Positions 19,794 to 28,905 of a stretch of DNA of 64,000 nucleotides are shown here, piece after piece. Every line of letters begins with the position of its first letter. Position 1 is the first letter of the stretch. Where the stretch lies: positions 310,001 to 374,000 of the forward strand of contig QCGO01000001.1 of assembly GCA_003279855.1 (NCBI GenBank). Reading direction: 5' to 3'. The notes beneath the pieces are model-generated. The model had not been told where the DNA came from, ran no database searches, and saw only the letters and a program-made list of their open reading frames with translations. The position numbers and the translations under genes are program-made. Source of the stretch: Prochlorococcus sp. AG-388-E21 (GTDB lineage Bacteria; Cyanobacteriota; Cyanobacteriia; PCC-6307; Cyanobiaceae).

Positions 19794-21371
19794 TTAATTG
19801 AAAAATGGAGTCATTTTCATAAATGTTTTATTTAGTTCAAAACTTAAAGTTATTATTTTGTGATTAATAGTTGGGGCACCAAGCATATCGTCACCAAATC
19901 CTGAATTAACACCAATAGCTGGGTATGCAGCAGCTGATATAGATAACCTTAGTTTTGTACCTTTTAGAATCGTAATATTAGTAGGATGCATTGCGATTTC
20001 GCAATCACATTTTTCGTCTATTTGTAAGTTTTTAACTCTTGAAAATCCAGTTGAAAATTGGTTTACAGTTTTATCTTGTTCATTAACAAGAGACAAAGCA
20101 AGACATATATCAAAGCTTTTCTTGTCACTCTTTACAGATGTTTCAAGTATAGGTATTCCTAAAAGTTGAAGATCTTCCTCGAAGGTATTGGTTTGAAAAA
20201 CACCCACATCTAATCTTTTGTCAAGAGTATATCTATCAAATAACCCAGGATTTGGACCTAAGTGTCCTCCTTCTCCTTGACATGGCCTCCAGGGATCATG
20301 AACAATTGAAAACCAGCCCGATCCTATTGAATTAGAGAGAAGACTCCCATCAATAATTTCGACATTTGCTGTTCCATTACTTTCAAGACCAAACTTGTAA
20401 GAATAAATCTTTTCCTCTTCAATTAAATCCCATTTTTTTAATGAAAGATTCCAAATTTTTTTATGTTTAAAAGAACTAGTTTTATTAACTTTTTTATCTT
20501 TTTTGAGGTGGGTATCAAAAAAATCTAACAAAGTTTTTTGTGATCCCTCCCACCAATTCAGATGCGTAGAATCCCCAATAATTATGTCAGGATTTCCACC
20601 TGCTGCCTTTGATTTTTGATAAAGGTCAAATGCTCCAAGTAGATGAGGATCCCAAAGACCACCAATAATTAACATTGGTTTTTTTAGCCATGATGAAATT
20701 AGTTTTATCTCTAGAAAATCTTTATTTTGATTTAGATTGTTAAGCCATTCAAGTACGAAGTTATTGGGATCATATCTTTTTAGAAGATCTAGTCCTTTTC
20801 TTAAATAACTTTTATTTTCTAGGGCTGATATTATTTCTCCCCATCCTAAAGAATTATTTTCCCTTCTCATCTTTAAGGCCGCTATTTGTAATCCCCAAGC
20901 AATATTATTATTCCACCAAAAAGCCCCCCCATCTGAACTCCAATGATTTTTAAAATCTATCCCCGTCATTGCGGGCGATAAGCAATCAGGAGGCTTTGAA
21001 TCTTTTGTTCCTGTAAGTTGAGTTAATCCTTGATATGAAAACCCATATAAGCCAAGTTTTCCATTGCATTCTTCTAGAGATCTAACCCATATGTGCGTTT
21101 CTGATGTATCACTAGATTCTTGAGAAAACCCTTTAAATACCCCACCCGATGATCCCTGACCTCTAACATCTTGCACTACTACAGTGTATCCCTTTGAAGC
21201 CCACCATTCAGGATGAGAATAAGTAATTGTTGAAGCTATTTCTCTTCCATATGGTTGTCTCATTAATAACGCGGGCCAAGAACCTTCATCTTTAGGTGTC
21301 CAAATTCTTGATACTAGTTCAACTCCATCATTTAATCTTAAAGACTTATCAACCCATTTTACTTCCCGCAT
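19794..21371 (-). CDS. CocE/NonD-type alpha/beta hydrolase
   Basis: A 525-residue serine hydrolase of the X-Pro dipeptidyl-peptidase S15/cocaine esterase group. The alpha/beta fold starts near residue 20 (RIWTPKDEGSWPALLMRQPYG), the nucleophile is in YGFSYQGLTQ, the likely acid lies in GLWDPH and the His in DSTHLNWW, followed by a C-terminal jelly-roll domain. The family cleaves acyl esters or amides; the natural substrate here is unknown. It lies between glgB and a small secreted protein, 8 bases from the latter, so expression as one operon is likely. Confidence 0.82.
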   Translation of the reverse strand: MREVKWVDKSLRLNDGVELVSRIWTPKDEGSWPALLMRQPYGREIASTITYSHPEWWASKGYTVVVQDVRGQGSSGGVFKGFSQESSDTSETHIWVRSLEECNGKLGLYGFSYQGLTQLTGTKDSKPPDCLSPAMTGIDFKNHWSSDGGAFWWNNNIAWGLQIAALKMRRENNSLGWGEIISALENKSYLRKGLDLLKRYDPNNFVLEWLNNLNQNKDFLEIKLISSWLKKPMLIIGGLWDPHLLGAFDLYQKSKAAGGNPDIIIGDSTHLNWWEGSQKTLLDFFDTHLKKDKKVNKTSSFKHKKIWNLSLKKWDLIEEEKIYSYKFGLESNGTANVEIIDGSLLSNSIGSGWFSIVHDPWRPCQGEGGHLGPNPGLFDRYTLDKRLDVGVFQTNTFEEDLQLLGIPILETSVKSDKKSFDICLALSLVNEQDKTVNQFSTGFSRVKNLQIDEKCDCEIAMHPTNITILKGTKLRLSISAAAYPAIGVNSGFGDDMLGAPTINHKIITLSFELNKTFMKMTPFFN

Positions 21372-21379
21372 TTAAGTGT

Positions 21380-21646
21380 TTATATAACCTGAGGACAATG
21401 AAGACCAATTACATAAATAGATAGAATTTCAGCATTAATTGGATTCAAGTTATTTTTTTTTGAAACAAACTCTATAGCTTTATCTGAACTTGCTGAGATG
21501 CCTTTTGAGTTTAATTCTTTAAATTTATTACACATCTTAATTGCATCAGCAGGATTCTTTTTGACGCTTTCCAAAAGATTTGATTGACTTAAAACAGGAT
21601 TTATATAGGTTAACGAGAAAAATAATAATAAAAAAAAGTTATTCAT
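21380..21646 (-). CDS. Small exported protein with two cysteines
   Basis: An 88-residue protein I do not recognise. Residues 1-20 are a hydrophobic signal sequence ending at PVLSQ, which may be cleaved to leave a soluble helical chain of about 68 residues. The mature part has only two cysteines, C39 and C84, which could form a disulphide in the periplasm or lumen. Eight bases separate it from the downstream hydrolase gene. It could be a cyanobacterial lineage-specific secreted helper; function is unknown. Confidence 0.65.
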   Translation of the reverse strand: MNNFFLLLFFSLTYINPVLSQSNLLESVKKNPADAIKMCNKFKELNSKGISASSDKAIEFVSKKNNLNPINAEILSIYVIGLHCPQVI

Positions 21647-21699
21647 TCTTTTATGTTCTTTGCTAAATTCTACATTAAAAAAATCTTTTATCCAAGATT

Positions 21700-22107
21700 T
21701 TAAAAAGATTTACAGATTTCATTAGCCCTTTTTATCCAATCTTTTAAAGTGGATAAAGTTATATTTGTTTGAGTTTTAGCTCTAAGACTTCTCTCCAATC
21801 TTCCAATTCTCTCTTTGAGATCATATGGATTTAAAACTGAAAGAGATTTGATAGACCCTATCCCACAATGTAATAGTAAATAAGATTCATATGGAGTTAT
21901 TGAAAGCTTATTTTTAAAATTAGCAATAGCTCTGATTTTTCTTAAATTATTTAATGTACATAATGAATTAGATTTTTGAATGATATTTAATTCAGAATCA
22001 CTAATTTGACTTAATCTTTTAAAGTCGTCTAATTTCTTTTTAATTAAAAAAGATTTTTCATGTCTGAAATTCTCAGGTAAAATTTCTAAAAACTTTTCTT
22101 CAATCAT
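21700..22107 (-). CDS. DUF4332 family protein
   Basis: A 135-residue basic protein that matches the DUF4332 pattern: helical hairpins with helix-hairpin-helix-like turns such as LLLHCGIGSIKSLSVLNPYDLKERIGRLER, similar to the Hx(H) DNA-binding modules of comEA-like proteins. Whether it binds nucleic acid is not shown. It is 8 bases downstream of the Ycf51 gene and 53 bases upstream of the small exported protein, in one minus-strand run. Confidence 0.7.
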   Translation of the reverse strand: MIEEKFLEILPENFRHEKSFLIKKKLDDFKRLSQISDSELNIIQKSNSLCTLNNLRKIRAIANFKNKLSITPYESYLLLHCGIGSIKSLSVLNPYDLKERIGRLERSLRAKTQTNITLSTLKDWIKRANEICKSF

Positions 22108-22115
22108 TTATTCAT

Positions 22116-22559
22116 CTAATTCATATTAAAGCTTTTTTCTATTTCCCCAATAATTACCGGCTTACTAACGTCATTGGATATCTTCTCAAGTTTCCTGATT
22201 TTAATTTTTACTTTTGATCCTGATCTACTACCTTTTTTAAGATTTTCAGATAATTGTTTTAAAGTCGGCTCAATTGCTTCCTCTGGAAATTCACTATCAG
22301 CTTTTGTAACAATTAAATCAAATCCATTATCATAAACAATTGGAAGATATTTTGCTCCATCTATTTTTACACTATCTGTATAGCTTTGTATAAAAGCCCA
22401 ACTGCTTAAAGAGAGTAAGAATGAAAATATTGTCGCACCTGTGATTCTAAATTTAAAACCAAAGTTAAAAATAAATGCAATCAAAGTAACTAGAAAAAGA
22501 AATATTCCTAAAAATCCAAATATCTTTGGTGTATTCGCTAATAGTTCAAAAAAAGACAT
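22116..22559 (-). CDS. Ycf51/DUF2518 family membrane protein
   Basis: A 147-residue protein with two N-terminal membrane helices (about 10-32 and 38-58) and a soluble C-terminal domain with alternating strands. This layout, with the AFIFNFGFKFRITGAT loop between the helices, fits Ycf51 (DUF2518), a protein of cyanobacteria and red-lineage plastids of unknown role. It is first in the minus-strand run DUF2518-DUF4332-small exported protein-CocE-glgB and is divergent from the TamB-like gene by 64 bases. Confidence 0.75.
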   Translation of the reverse strand: MSFFELLANTPKIFGFLGIFLFLVTLIAFIFNFGFKFRITGATIFSFLLSLSSWAFIQSYTDSVKIDGAKYLPIVYDNGFDLIVTKADSEFPEEAIEPTLKQLSENLKKGSRSGSKVKIKIRKLEKISNDVSKPVIIGEIEKSFNMN

Positions 22560-22623
22560 TTAGTGGCTTTAACCTGATTAATTTCTTATATTTTGTAAGC
22601 CTACTCTATTTTGGGATTCTAAC

Positions 22624-25600
22624 TTGAAAAAAATTAGATCTCTAAAATTTAATAAAAAGCTTTTTTTCTTAGGTACTGCTTTGTCGATTAGCTTTGTAGG
22701 AACTTTTTTATTAAATAAATTTCTTGAAGATTTCTATACCAATAGAAAACCCATACTTGAAGATAGGATAGAAAGATTTTTAAATAAAAAAGTAGATTTG
22801 GGGGATTATTCTGGGATCAGATTCCTTGGTATATCTTTAAATAATCTAAAAATTATTGATAAAAATAATTTAAATTCTGAAATCTTAGCGAAGAATATCT
22901 ACGTAGGTATAATGCCAATTAGATCATTTTTAAATCAAAGATGGATTTTTAATGTAATACCAAAAAAAACTATAATTGAAATAAATAATGATTTTTTTAA
23001 AAGAGGAGAATTTGATAATAATGAAAAAAGATTTATAAAAAGTAAAGTAAACTATGATCTAAATTTTAATTTAAAGGAATCTGCAAGTTTCAAATTAAAG
23101 GATATTGGAATAGAGACTAAAGTAAAAGGAAAATTAAGATACAAATCAAAATCTAAGCATTTATTTGGTAATTTTCAGACATATACTAAGGGTAAAGGTA
23201 ATTTAAATTTAAAACTAAATACTAAATTAAATGAAGACTTTTTGAATCTCGAGATATTATCTCGTGGGATAAACTTGAAAGGATCTAATTATAGTTTTGG
23301 TGGTAGGGAATTTGCTATAAGAGGAGGGAAAATTAAATCTAATTTTAAATTTTATAAATCGTCCAAAAAAACGTATTGCAAAGGCAATCTTTCTTTCAAT
23401 AACTTAAGGTTAAAAACTAATAATTTAGTAGAGGATATAAAAACTGATTCTATAAAGTTTTTATGCCAAGGTAATAATCTTATCGCAGATACAAAAAATC
23501 TTAATTATGGTACTTTAAGATCTGATTTTAATCTTAATGTTCCTTTAAATAAAAATATTAATAATATAAATTTAAAAGGTAATGTTGGTTATTTAGATAG
23601 TTTAAATCCTGAAATACAACTATCAGGAAATTTACCTTATTGGTTTGATAAAAGGGGCATAAATTTTGGAAAAATTAATTCAAGTTTTATTCTTAATAGA
23701 ACCCAATTATCTAATTTAAATATTTTCCGTAAAGATAAGATAAGAGGATTTATTACAGCAAAAGGAGAATTAAAGGGTGAGATAAATAAACCTGATATTA
23801 AAATCAATTTCAATGTTGATTATCCTCATTATAAAGGAATAAGGATAAGAGAAATATGGGAGGGTGAGATTAAAAATCAAAATAATAAATATGTAGTAAA
23901 TATGAAGAATAGATATTCACCCGTTCCCTCTTTTCTTACCTTTAATCTTGATTCAAAGATTAAGTTAGAGAATATAACCTTTAGCAGAATATTTAATTCC
24001 AATAAAGGTAGTATAAATTTATTTAAAGATGATGATAAGTATCGTTGGAATGCAAATAATTTTCCTTTAGATGAGCTTGAATTGGCTATCGGTAATAATG
24101 AATTCGATAGAGTTAGTGGAATAGTTAATGGTTCTGGTTTTATATCTAAAGATCAAACTTATTTTGATGGTCGTTTAGCTTGGAGTTTGGGCAAATATAG
24201 GAATATAAAGTTTGCTAATTCATTATTTGATTTTACTCTTGATAATAAATCATTTTTGGTTAATTCATCACTTTATCCAATTGATGGAGGTATGATTGAA
24301 CTTGAATATGATTCCATTAAAGATAATAATTTTAATATAAATTTTAATAATATTAGTACTGGTTGGACAATACAAACAGCTGTCGATATTTTAAATTTTG
24401 ATAATAAAAATTTTCTTCCTAATAGTAATTCTAGAGCCTTGGATGATATTGAAATTGATAGTATTGAAAGCTCATTTTCCGAAAAAATACTTTTTATAAA
24501 TAATTTTTTAATTAATGACAATATTTTAGAAGATAAATTTAATTTAAAAAGATATTTAGATAAATTTCAAAGTAGATATGATGCAAATATATCTATAGAG
24601 GGAAATAATAAATCTAATTTTAGATTAAAAACTAAACTAAATGGATATCTTGATATTAAAAGCGAAGGTAAGAAAAGTTCTAAAGAACAGTTTTCTCTAG
24701 ATTTAGAAGGAGGAATTTTTACAGGCAAAGGTTTTTTGAATATTAATAAATTACCTTTAAAAACTATAAATATATTTTTAGATAAACCTAGAGATTTTGA
24801 AGGAAATTTGGATATTAATTTAATTTATAATCTAGATAAAAAATTCTTTGCGACTAATATTTCTTCTAATAATACATCGATTAATAATAGCCCGATCAAA
24901 TTAGATATTGGAGAAGTCCAATATGGTGATTCGATTTTTGATTTAGATTTATCTTTTTTATTGAATAATTCAAACGTCCCAATAAATATTTCAGGTACTA
25001 TTCCTTTTAACAAACAGGATAAATTAGACTTGAGATTAAATGGTAATGGAAAGTTTATTGAATTAGTAGATATTTTTGCCGATGATTATTTCACTTTTAA
25101 GAAAGGTGATGTAACTCTCAGAATGATAATAAAAGGAACTGTTAATAAACCTATTGCTAATGGTTTTGTTTTTATCAAGGATTCTGAAATTGATATTTAT
25201 AGTAATGTCATTAAAAATATTAATAGCACAATAATTTTTGATTTTGATCAAATAGAAATCAAAAGCTTTAAAGCTTCTGACGATGCTTCTGGAAATATTT
25301 TTATTAAGGGGGTTTTACCTTTTTATAGTAAAAAGAGTTTGAAACAAAAAGATATTAGCTTAATAACTAATAATTTTAATATTAAATCTAATAATATAAA
25401 ATTTCGAACTGACTCTAAAATTAATATTAGTGGTTCATTCAAAGATCCTATTTTTAGTGGAAAGTTAGCACTAAATAATGGATTTATTAATTTAAATAAT
25501 GCTAATAAAAAAAATAATTCTAAAGAAAAAAATGATGAAACAAATTGGCCAGAACTATTTTGGGAAAAAGATAAAAATATTGAAATAATTTCTAATGAAA

Positions 25601-26559
25601 CTATATTAAATTCTTTTCTTTTAGGAGAAAATTCTCCAAATTATCTTGAAAATTTAAGTTTTAAAAATCTAAAATTAAAACTTGGCCCAGATTTTAGAAT
25701 TCAATATGCAGGTATAGTTAAGGCTTATTTAGATACCAAGTTAGATTTAAATTTTAATGGACAGGTTGGAGAAGATTTAAATGCTAGAGGCCTTATTAAT
25801 TTAAGTAAAGGTACAGCAAATTTATATACAACACCATTCAAATTAGATAAAAATAAAGAAAATTATATTTTATTTGCCTCTAGAAGTGGCATTGTTCCTT
25901 TTATTAACTTTTCACTAATTAGTAAAGTTCCAGATTCAATAATACCAATTAGTGAAAATAATCAAGATCTTAATATTTCAAGTGGTCTAGATGCGAATGT
26001 TAATTCAAGTGGTTTTGGAGCGGTTGGAATCGGTAATACAAGGCTTATAAAAATCGAAGCATCATATGAAGGATTTTTAGATCAATTATCATTTGAGGAT
26101 GAAAATAGAAAAATACAATTAAGAAGTTCTCCAAGTTATAACAGATCTCAAATTATTGGTTTAATAGGAGGAAACTCTGCAAATTTAATTAATAGAGCAT
26201 TTATTTCTCAACTAAATACGGCAAATGCATTTAGTGAGAAATTCCAATTGTCTTTATATCCGGCCCTAATAGAAAATAATGAACCAATTAATAATGTTTT
26301 TTCTAAGGAAAACCTTGATGTAGATGATACTGATGAATCATCTTCAAATGTAGGGTTGTCTACTCAAGCTTGGATTGCTGAAATAGGCCTTGATATTACT
26401 GATAGAGTTAACTTTGCTGTTCAAGCCACTCCAGATAGAGATGATTTACCACCTTTAGGAATACTTACTTTACAAGCTAATCCAAACTTGGAATTATTAG
26501 GTTCTATAGATTCCGAGGGAGAGTGGAAAAGTCAAGTTCAATTATTTTTCAGATATTAA
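22624..26559 (+). CDS. TamB-like/AsmA-fold giant envelope protein
   Basis: A 1311-residue protein with one N-terminal signal-anchor (about 15-32), a very long region of repeated beta-strands rich in Asn, Lys and Ile (AsmA-like groove), and a C-terminal TamB/DUF490 module: YAGIVKAYLDTKLDLNFNGQ, an RGLINLSKGTANLY strand, and a final strand ending QLFFRY, typical of TamB-type proteins. The family spans the periplasm and is linked to outer-membrane assembly or lipid transfer. The start is TTG, 64 bases from the divergent Ycf51 gene. Asn and Lys richness reflects the low GC. Confidence 0.83.
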   Translation: MKKIRSLKFNKKLFFLGTALSISFVGTFLLNKFLEDFYTNRKPILEDRIERFLNKKVDLGDYSGIRFLGISLNNLKIIDKNNLNSEILAKNIYVGIMPIRSFLNQRWIFNVIPKKTIIEINNDFFKRGEFDNNEKRFIKSKVNYDLNFNLKESASFKLKDIGIETKVKGKLRYKSKSKHLFGNFQTYTKGKGNLNLKLNTKLNEDFLNLEILSRGINLKGSNYSFGGREFAIRGGKIKSNFKFYKSSKKTYCKGNLSFNNLRLKTNNLVEDIKTDSIKFLCQGNNLIADTKNLNYGTLRSDFNLNVPLNKNINNINLKGNVGYLDSLNPEIQLSGNLPYWFDKRGINFGKINSSFILNRTQLSNLNIFRKDKIRGFITAKGELKGEINKPDIKINFNVDYPHYKGIRIREIWEGEIKNQNNKYVVNMKNRYSPVPSFLTFNLDSKIKLENITFSRIFNSNKGSINLFKDDDKYRWNANNFPLDELELAIGNNEFDRVSGIVNGSGFISKDQTYFDGRLAWSLGKYRNIKFANSLFDFTLDNKSFLVNSSLYPIDGGMIELEYDSIKDNNFNINFNNISTGWTIQTAVDILNFDNKNFLPNSNSRALDDIEIDSIESSFSEKILFINNFLINDNILEDKFNLKRYLDKFQSRYDANISIEGNNKSNFRLKTKLNGYLDIKSEGKKSSKEQFSLDLEGGIFTGKGFLNINKLPLKTINIFLDKPRDFEGNLDINLIYNLDKKFFATNISSNNTSINNSPIKLDIGEVQYGDSIFDLDLSFLLNNSNVPINISGTIPFNKQDKLDLRLNGNGKFIELVDIFADDYFTFKKGDVTLRMIIKGTVNKPIANGFVFIKDSEIDIYSNVIKNINSTIIFDFDQIEIKSFKASDDASGNIFIKGVLPFYSKKSLKQKDISLITNNFNIKSNNIKFRTDSKINISGSFKDPIFSGKLALNNGFINLNNANKKNNSKEKNDETNWPELFWEKDKNIEIISNETILNSFLLGENSPNYLENLSFKNLKLKLGPDFRIQYAGIVKAYLDTKLDLNFNGQVGEDLNARGLINLSKGTANLYTTPFKLDKNKENYILFASRSGIVPFINFSLISKVPDSIIPISENNQDLNISSGLDANVNSSGFGAVGIGNTRLIKIEASYEGFLDQLSFEDENRKIQLRSSPSYNRSQIIGLIGGNSANLINRAFISQLNTANAFSEKFQLSLYPALIENNEPINNVFSKENLDVDDTDESSSNVGLSTQAWIAEIGLDITDRVNFAVQATPDRDDLPPLGILTLQANPNLELLGSIDSEGEWKSQVQLFFRY

Positions 26560-26623
26560 TTCCTAAAATAAAAGTTTTAAGAATGCTTATTTTGAATTAT
26601 TATTAGGTGAATTAAATTAAATT

Positions 26624-27934
26624 ATGACTGATATATTTGAAGTGCCAACTCCTGATAATGAACTTTTAGAAAAAGCAAAGCAACTTCGTCTGGCTTCAAT
26701 TAAAACAAGTCAAACAAATAATGATGACAGAATTAGAGCCTTGAACTTAATGGCTGATTATTTAGAAAAAAACTCTAAAGAAATAATTGGGGCTAATGTT
26801 GAAGATTATAAAAAAGCAGAAATTAAAGGAATTTCAAAGTCCTTACTTTCTAGATTAAAGCTATCAGAAGAAAAACTTAATTTAGGAATTCAAGGGGTAA
26901 GACAAGTTGGGAATTTGATTGATCCAGTTGGTCAAATTCAAATAAAAAGGGAACTTTCTAAAGGTTTAATCCTTGAAAGAAAAACAGTACCCATAGGAGT
27001 TTTAGGAGTGATTTTTGAATCAAGACCCGATGCTGTAATGCAAATAAGTTCTCTGGCCATAAGATCTGGTAATGGAGTAATGCTAAAAGGGGGAAGTGAA
27101 GCAAATTTAACTAATCTTGCAATAGTTTCTGCACTTAAGGAGGGTTTGCAAGATTCAAATCTTGATGAAAATGCAATCTGTCTTCTTACAAGTAGAAAAG
27201 ATAGTATGGCAATGTTAAATTTAGAAAAATATATAAATTTAATAATTCCAAGAGGAAGCAATGAACTCGTTAAATTTATACAAGAGAATACAGAAATTCC
27301 TGTTTTAGGTCATGCTGATGGAATTTGTCATTTATATATAGATGATGACGTAAATCTCGATATTGCTTTAAGAGTGGCTTTAGATAGTAAGATCCAATAT
27401 CCAGCTGCATGTAATGCTGTTGAGACTCTTTTAATACATAAAGATACTGCCTCTGAATTTTTGAATAAGGCGATTCCAATGTTTAACTCTAACGATGTTA
27501 AATTGATTGGAGATGAAAAATCTTTTCAATTGGGTGTTGCTTTTGAAGCAAATTATGAGGACTGGCAAACTGAATATTTAGATCTTATTCTTTCTATAAA
27601 AATTGTTAATGATTTAGAAGAAGCAATTGCTCATATACAAAAATTTAGTTCAAAACATACAGATGGAATAATTACGGAAAATATCAGTAATGCTAATAAA
27701 TTTATGAGCGAGATAGATAGTTCAGGCGTTTTTCATAATTGCTCAACAAGATTCGCAGATGGTTTTAGATATGGCTTTGGAGCAGAAGTTGGGATATCTA
27801 CACAGACTTTGCCCCCAAGAGGCCCAGTAGGGCTGGAGGGGCTAGTAACTTACAAGTATTTTTTAAGAGGCGAAGGCCATGTTGTTGATGATTTTTCATC
27901 TGGTAAATTAATCTATACACATAAAGATTTTTAA
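26624..27934 (+). CDS. proA: Gamma-glutamyl phosphate reductase
   Basis: Reduces gamma-glutamyl phosphate to glutamate semialdehyde with NADPH, the second step of proline synthesis. The 436-residue aldehyde-dehydrogenase-fold protein has the catalytic Cys in YPAACNAVETLL, the conserved GVIFESRPD and RSGNGVMLKGGSEA in the cofactor domain, and C-terminal TQTLPPRGPVGLEGLVTYKY. It follows the TamB-like gene by 64 bases and is 9 bases from folB. Confidence 0.97.
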   Translation: MTDIFEVPTPDNELLEKAKQLRLASIKTSQTNNDDRIRALNLMADYLEKNSKEIIGANVEDYKKAEIKGISKSLLSRLKLSEEKLNLGIQGVRQVGNLIDPVGQIQIKRELSKGLILERKTVPIGVLGVIFESRPDAVMQISSLAIRSGNGVMLKGGSEANLTNLAIVSALKEGLQDSNLDENAICLLTSRKDSMAMLNLEKYINLIIPRGSNELVKFIQENTEIPVLGHADGICHLYIDDDVNLDIALRVALDSKIQYPAACNAVETLLIHKDTASEFLNKAIPMFNSNDVKLIGDEKSFQLGVAFEANYEDWQTEYLDLILSIKIVNDLEEAIAHIQKFSSKHTDGIITENISNANKFMSEIDSSGVFHNCSTRFADGFRYGFGAEVGISTQTLPPRGPVGLEGLVTYKYFLRGEGHVVDDFSSGKLIYTHKDF

Positions 27935-27943
27935 ATCTTAGAA

Positions 27944-28306
27944 ATGGAGACATATTTAAAAATTAAGGATATTAAACTTTGGGCAAGAGTTGGTGTTCTA
28001 GAAAAAGAAAGAGACCTAGGCCAACTTTTTAGTTTAGATGTTTTGTTATGGGCTGATTTTGAAAATTGTACTCAAAATGATGATATTAAAAGTACAATTG
28101 ATTATTCGAAATTAGTTGAAATATTAAAGTATCAATCTAAGAAAATATGTTGCTTAACTATTGAGAAATATTCAAATGAAATTTTAAAAATTATTGATGA
28201 AGAGTTTCAATTTAGCAGAATTAAAATTATATTAACGAAATGTAAACCTCCAATTACTGGTTTTGATGGAGAGGTTTCAATAGTAAGAGTTTTTGAAAAT
28301 AATTAA
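27944..28306 (+). CDS. folB: Dihydroneopterin aldolase
   Basis: Cleaves dihydroneopterin to 6-hydroxymethyl-dihydropterin in folate synthesis. It is a 120-residue T-fold protein with the substrate Glu region in WARVGVLEKERDLGQLFSLDV, the TIDYSKLVEIL helix, and the catalytic Lys region ILTKCKPPI near the C-terminus. It lies 9 bases downstream of proA and 5 upstream of the lipase-like gene. Confidence 0.9.
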   Translation: METYLKIKDIKLWARVGVLEKERDLGQLFSLDVLLWADFENCTQNDDIKSTIDYSKLVEILKYQSKKICCLTIEKYSNEILKIIDEEFQFSRIKIILTKCKPPITGFDGEVSIVRVFENN

Positions 28307-28311
28307 CGGTA

Positions 28312-28905
28312 TTGTCAAATAGATATCCCATAATATTAATTCATGGACTCTGGAATACAGCAGATATTTTCTCTTCGATAACTTCTAAACTTGATGAAAT
28401 TGGAATTGAATATTTTGCCCCAACATTAAAGCACGAATATGGAATGACATCTATTGTTGAATTAACTAATTTATTAAATTATTTGATTTTAGAAAAATAT
28501 GGTTATGAAAAAGATCTTGATATTTTGGGATTTTCGATGGGTGGAATAATTGGTAGATATTGGATTAAAAAATTCAATGGTTATAAAAGAACTCGAAGAT
28601 TTATAACTATTGGCTCGCCACATAATGGAACTCTTGCCTCCCAATTAATTCCTAAATATCCCTTTAAAGGAATATCTGAAATGAAAATAAATAGTCTTTT
28701 ATTAAGGGAGCTTTCTAGATCCGATTATCTTCTTAGTGGAATCAATTGTATTAGTTTTTTTACTTATTGGGATCTTATGGTTTTCCCTGGATGGAGAGCT
28801 TGTTTGAATTCGGGTGAGAAAATATCATTAAAGATCTATAAACATAAAAATTTGGTAAGAAATCCAGATGCTGTCGATAAAATTATCGGCAGACTTCTTA
28901 ATTAA
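28312..28905 (+). CDS. Lipase-like alpha/beta hydrolase
   Basis: A 197-residue alpha/beta hydrolase. It has the oxyanion IILIHGLWNT at 7-16, the nucleophile elbow GFSMGG near 73-78, and a GSPHNGT strand typical of triacylglycerol lipases and related acylhydrolases. It begins with TTG and keeps no signal peptide, so it should act in the cytosol or at membranes from inside. The substrate is unknown. Its tail overlaps that of the convergent peptidase gene by 8 bases. Confidence 0.78.
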   Translation: MSNRYPIILIHGLWNTADIFSSITSKLDEIGIEYFAPTLKHEYGMTSIVELTNLLNYLILEKYGYEKDLDILGFSMGGIIGRYWIKKFNGYKRTRRFITIGSPHNGTLASQLIPKYPFKGISEMKINSLLLRELSRSDYLLSGINCISFFTYWDLMVFPGWRACLNSGEKISLKIYKHKNLVRNPDAVDKIIGRLLN

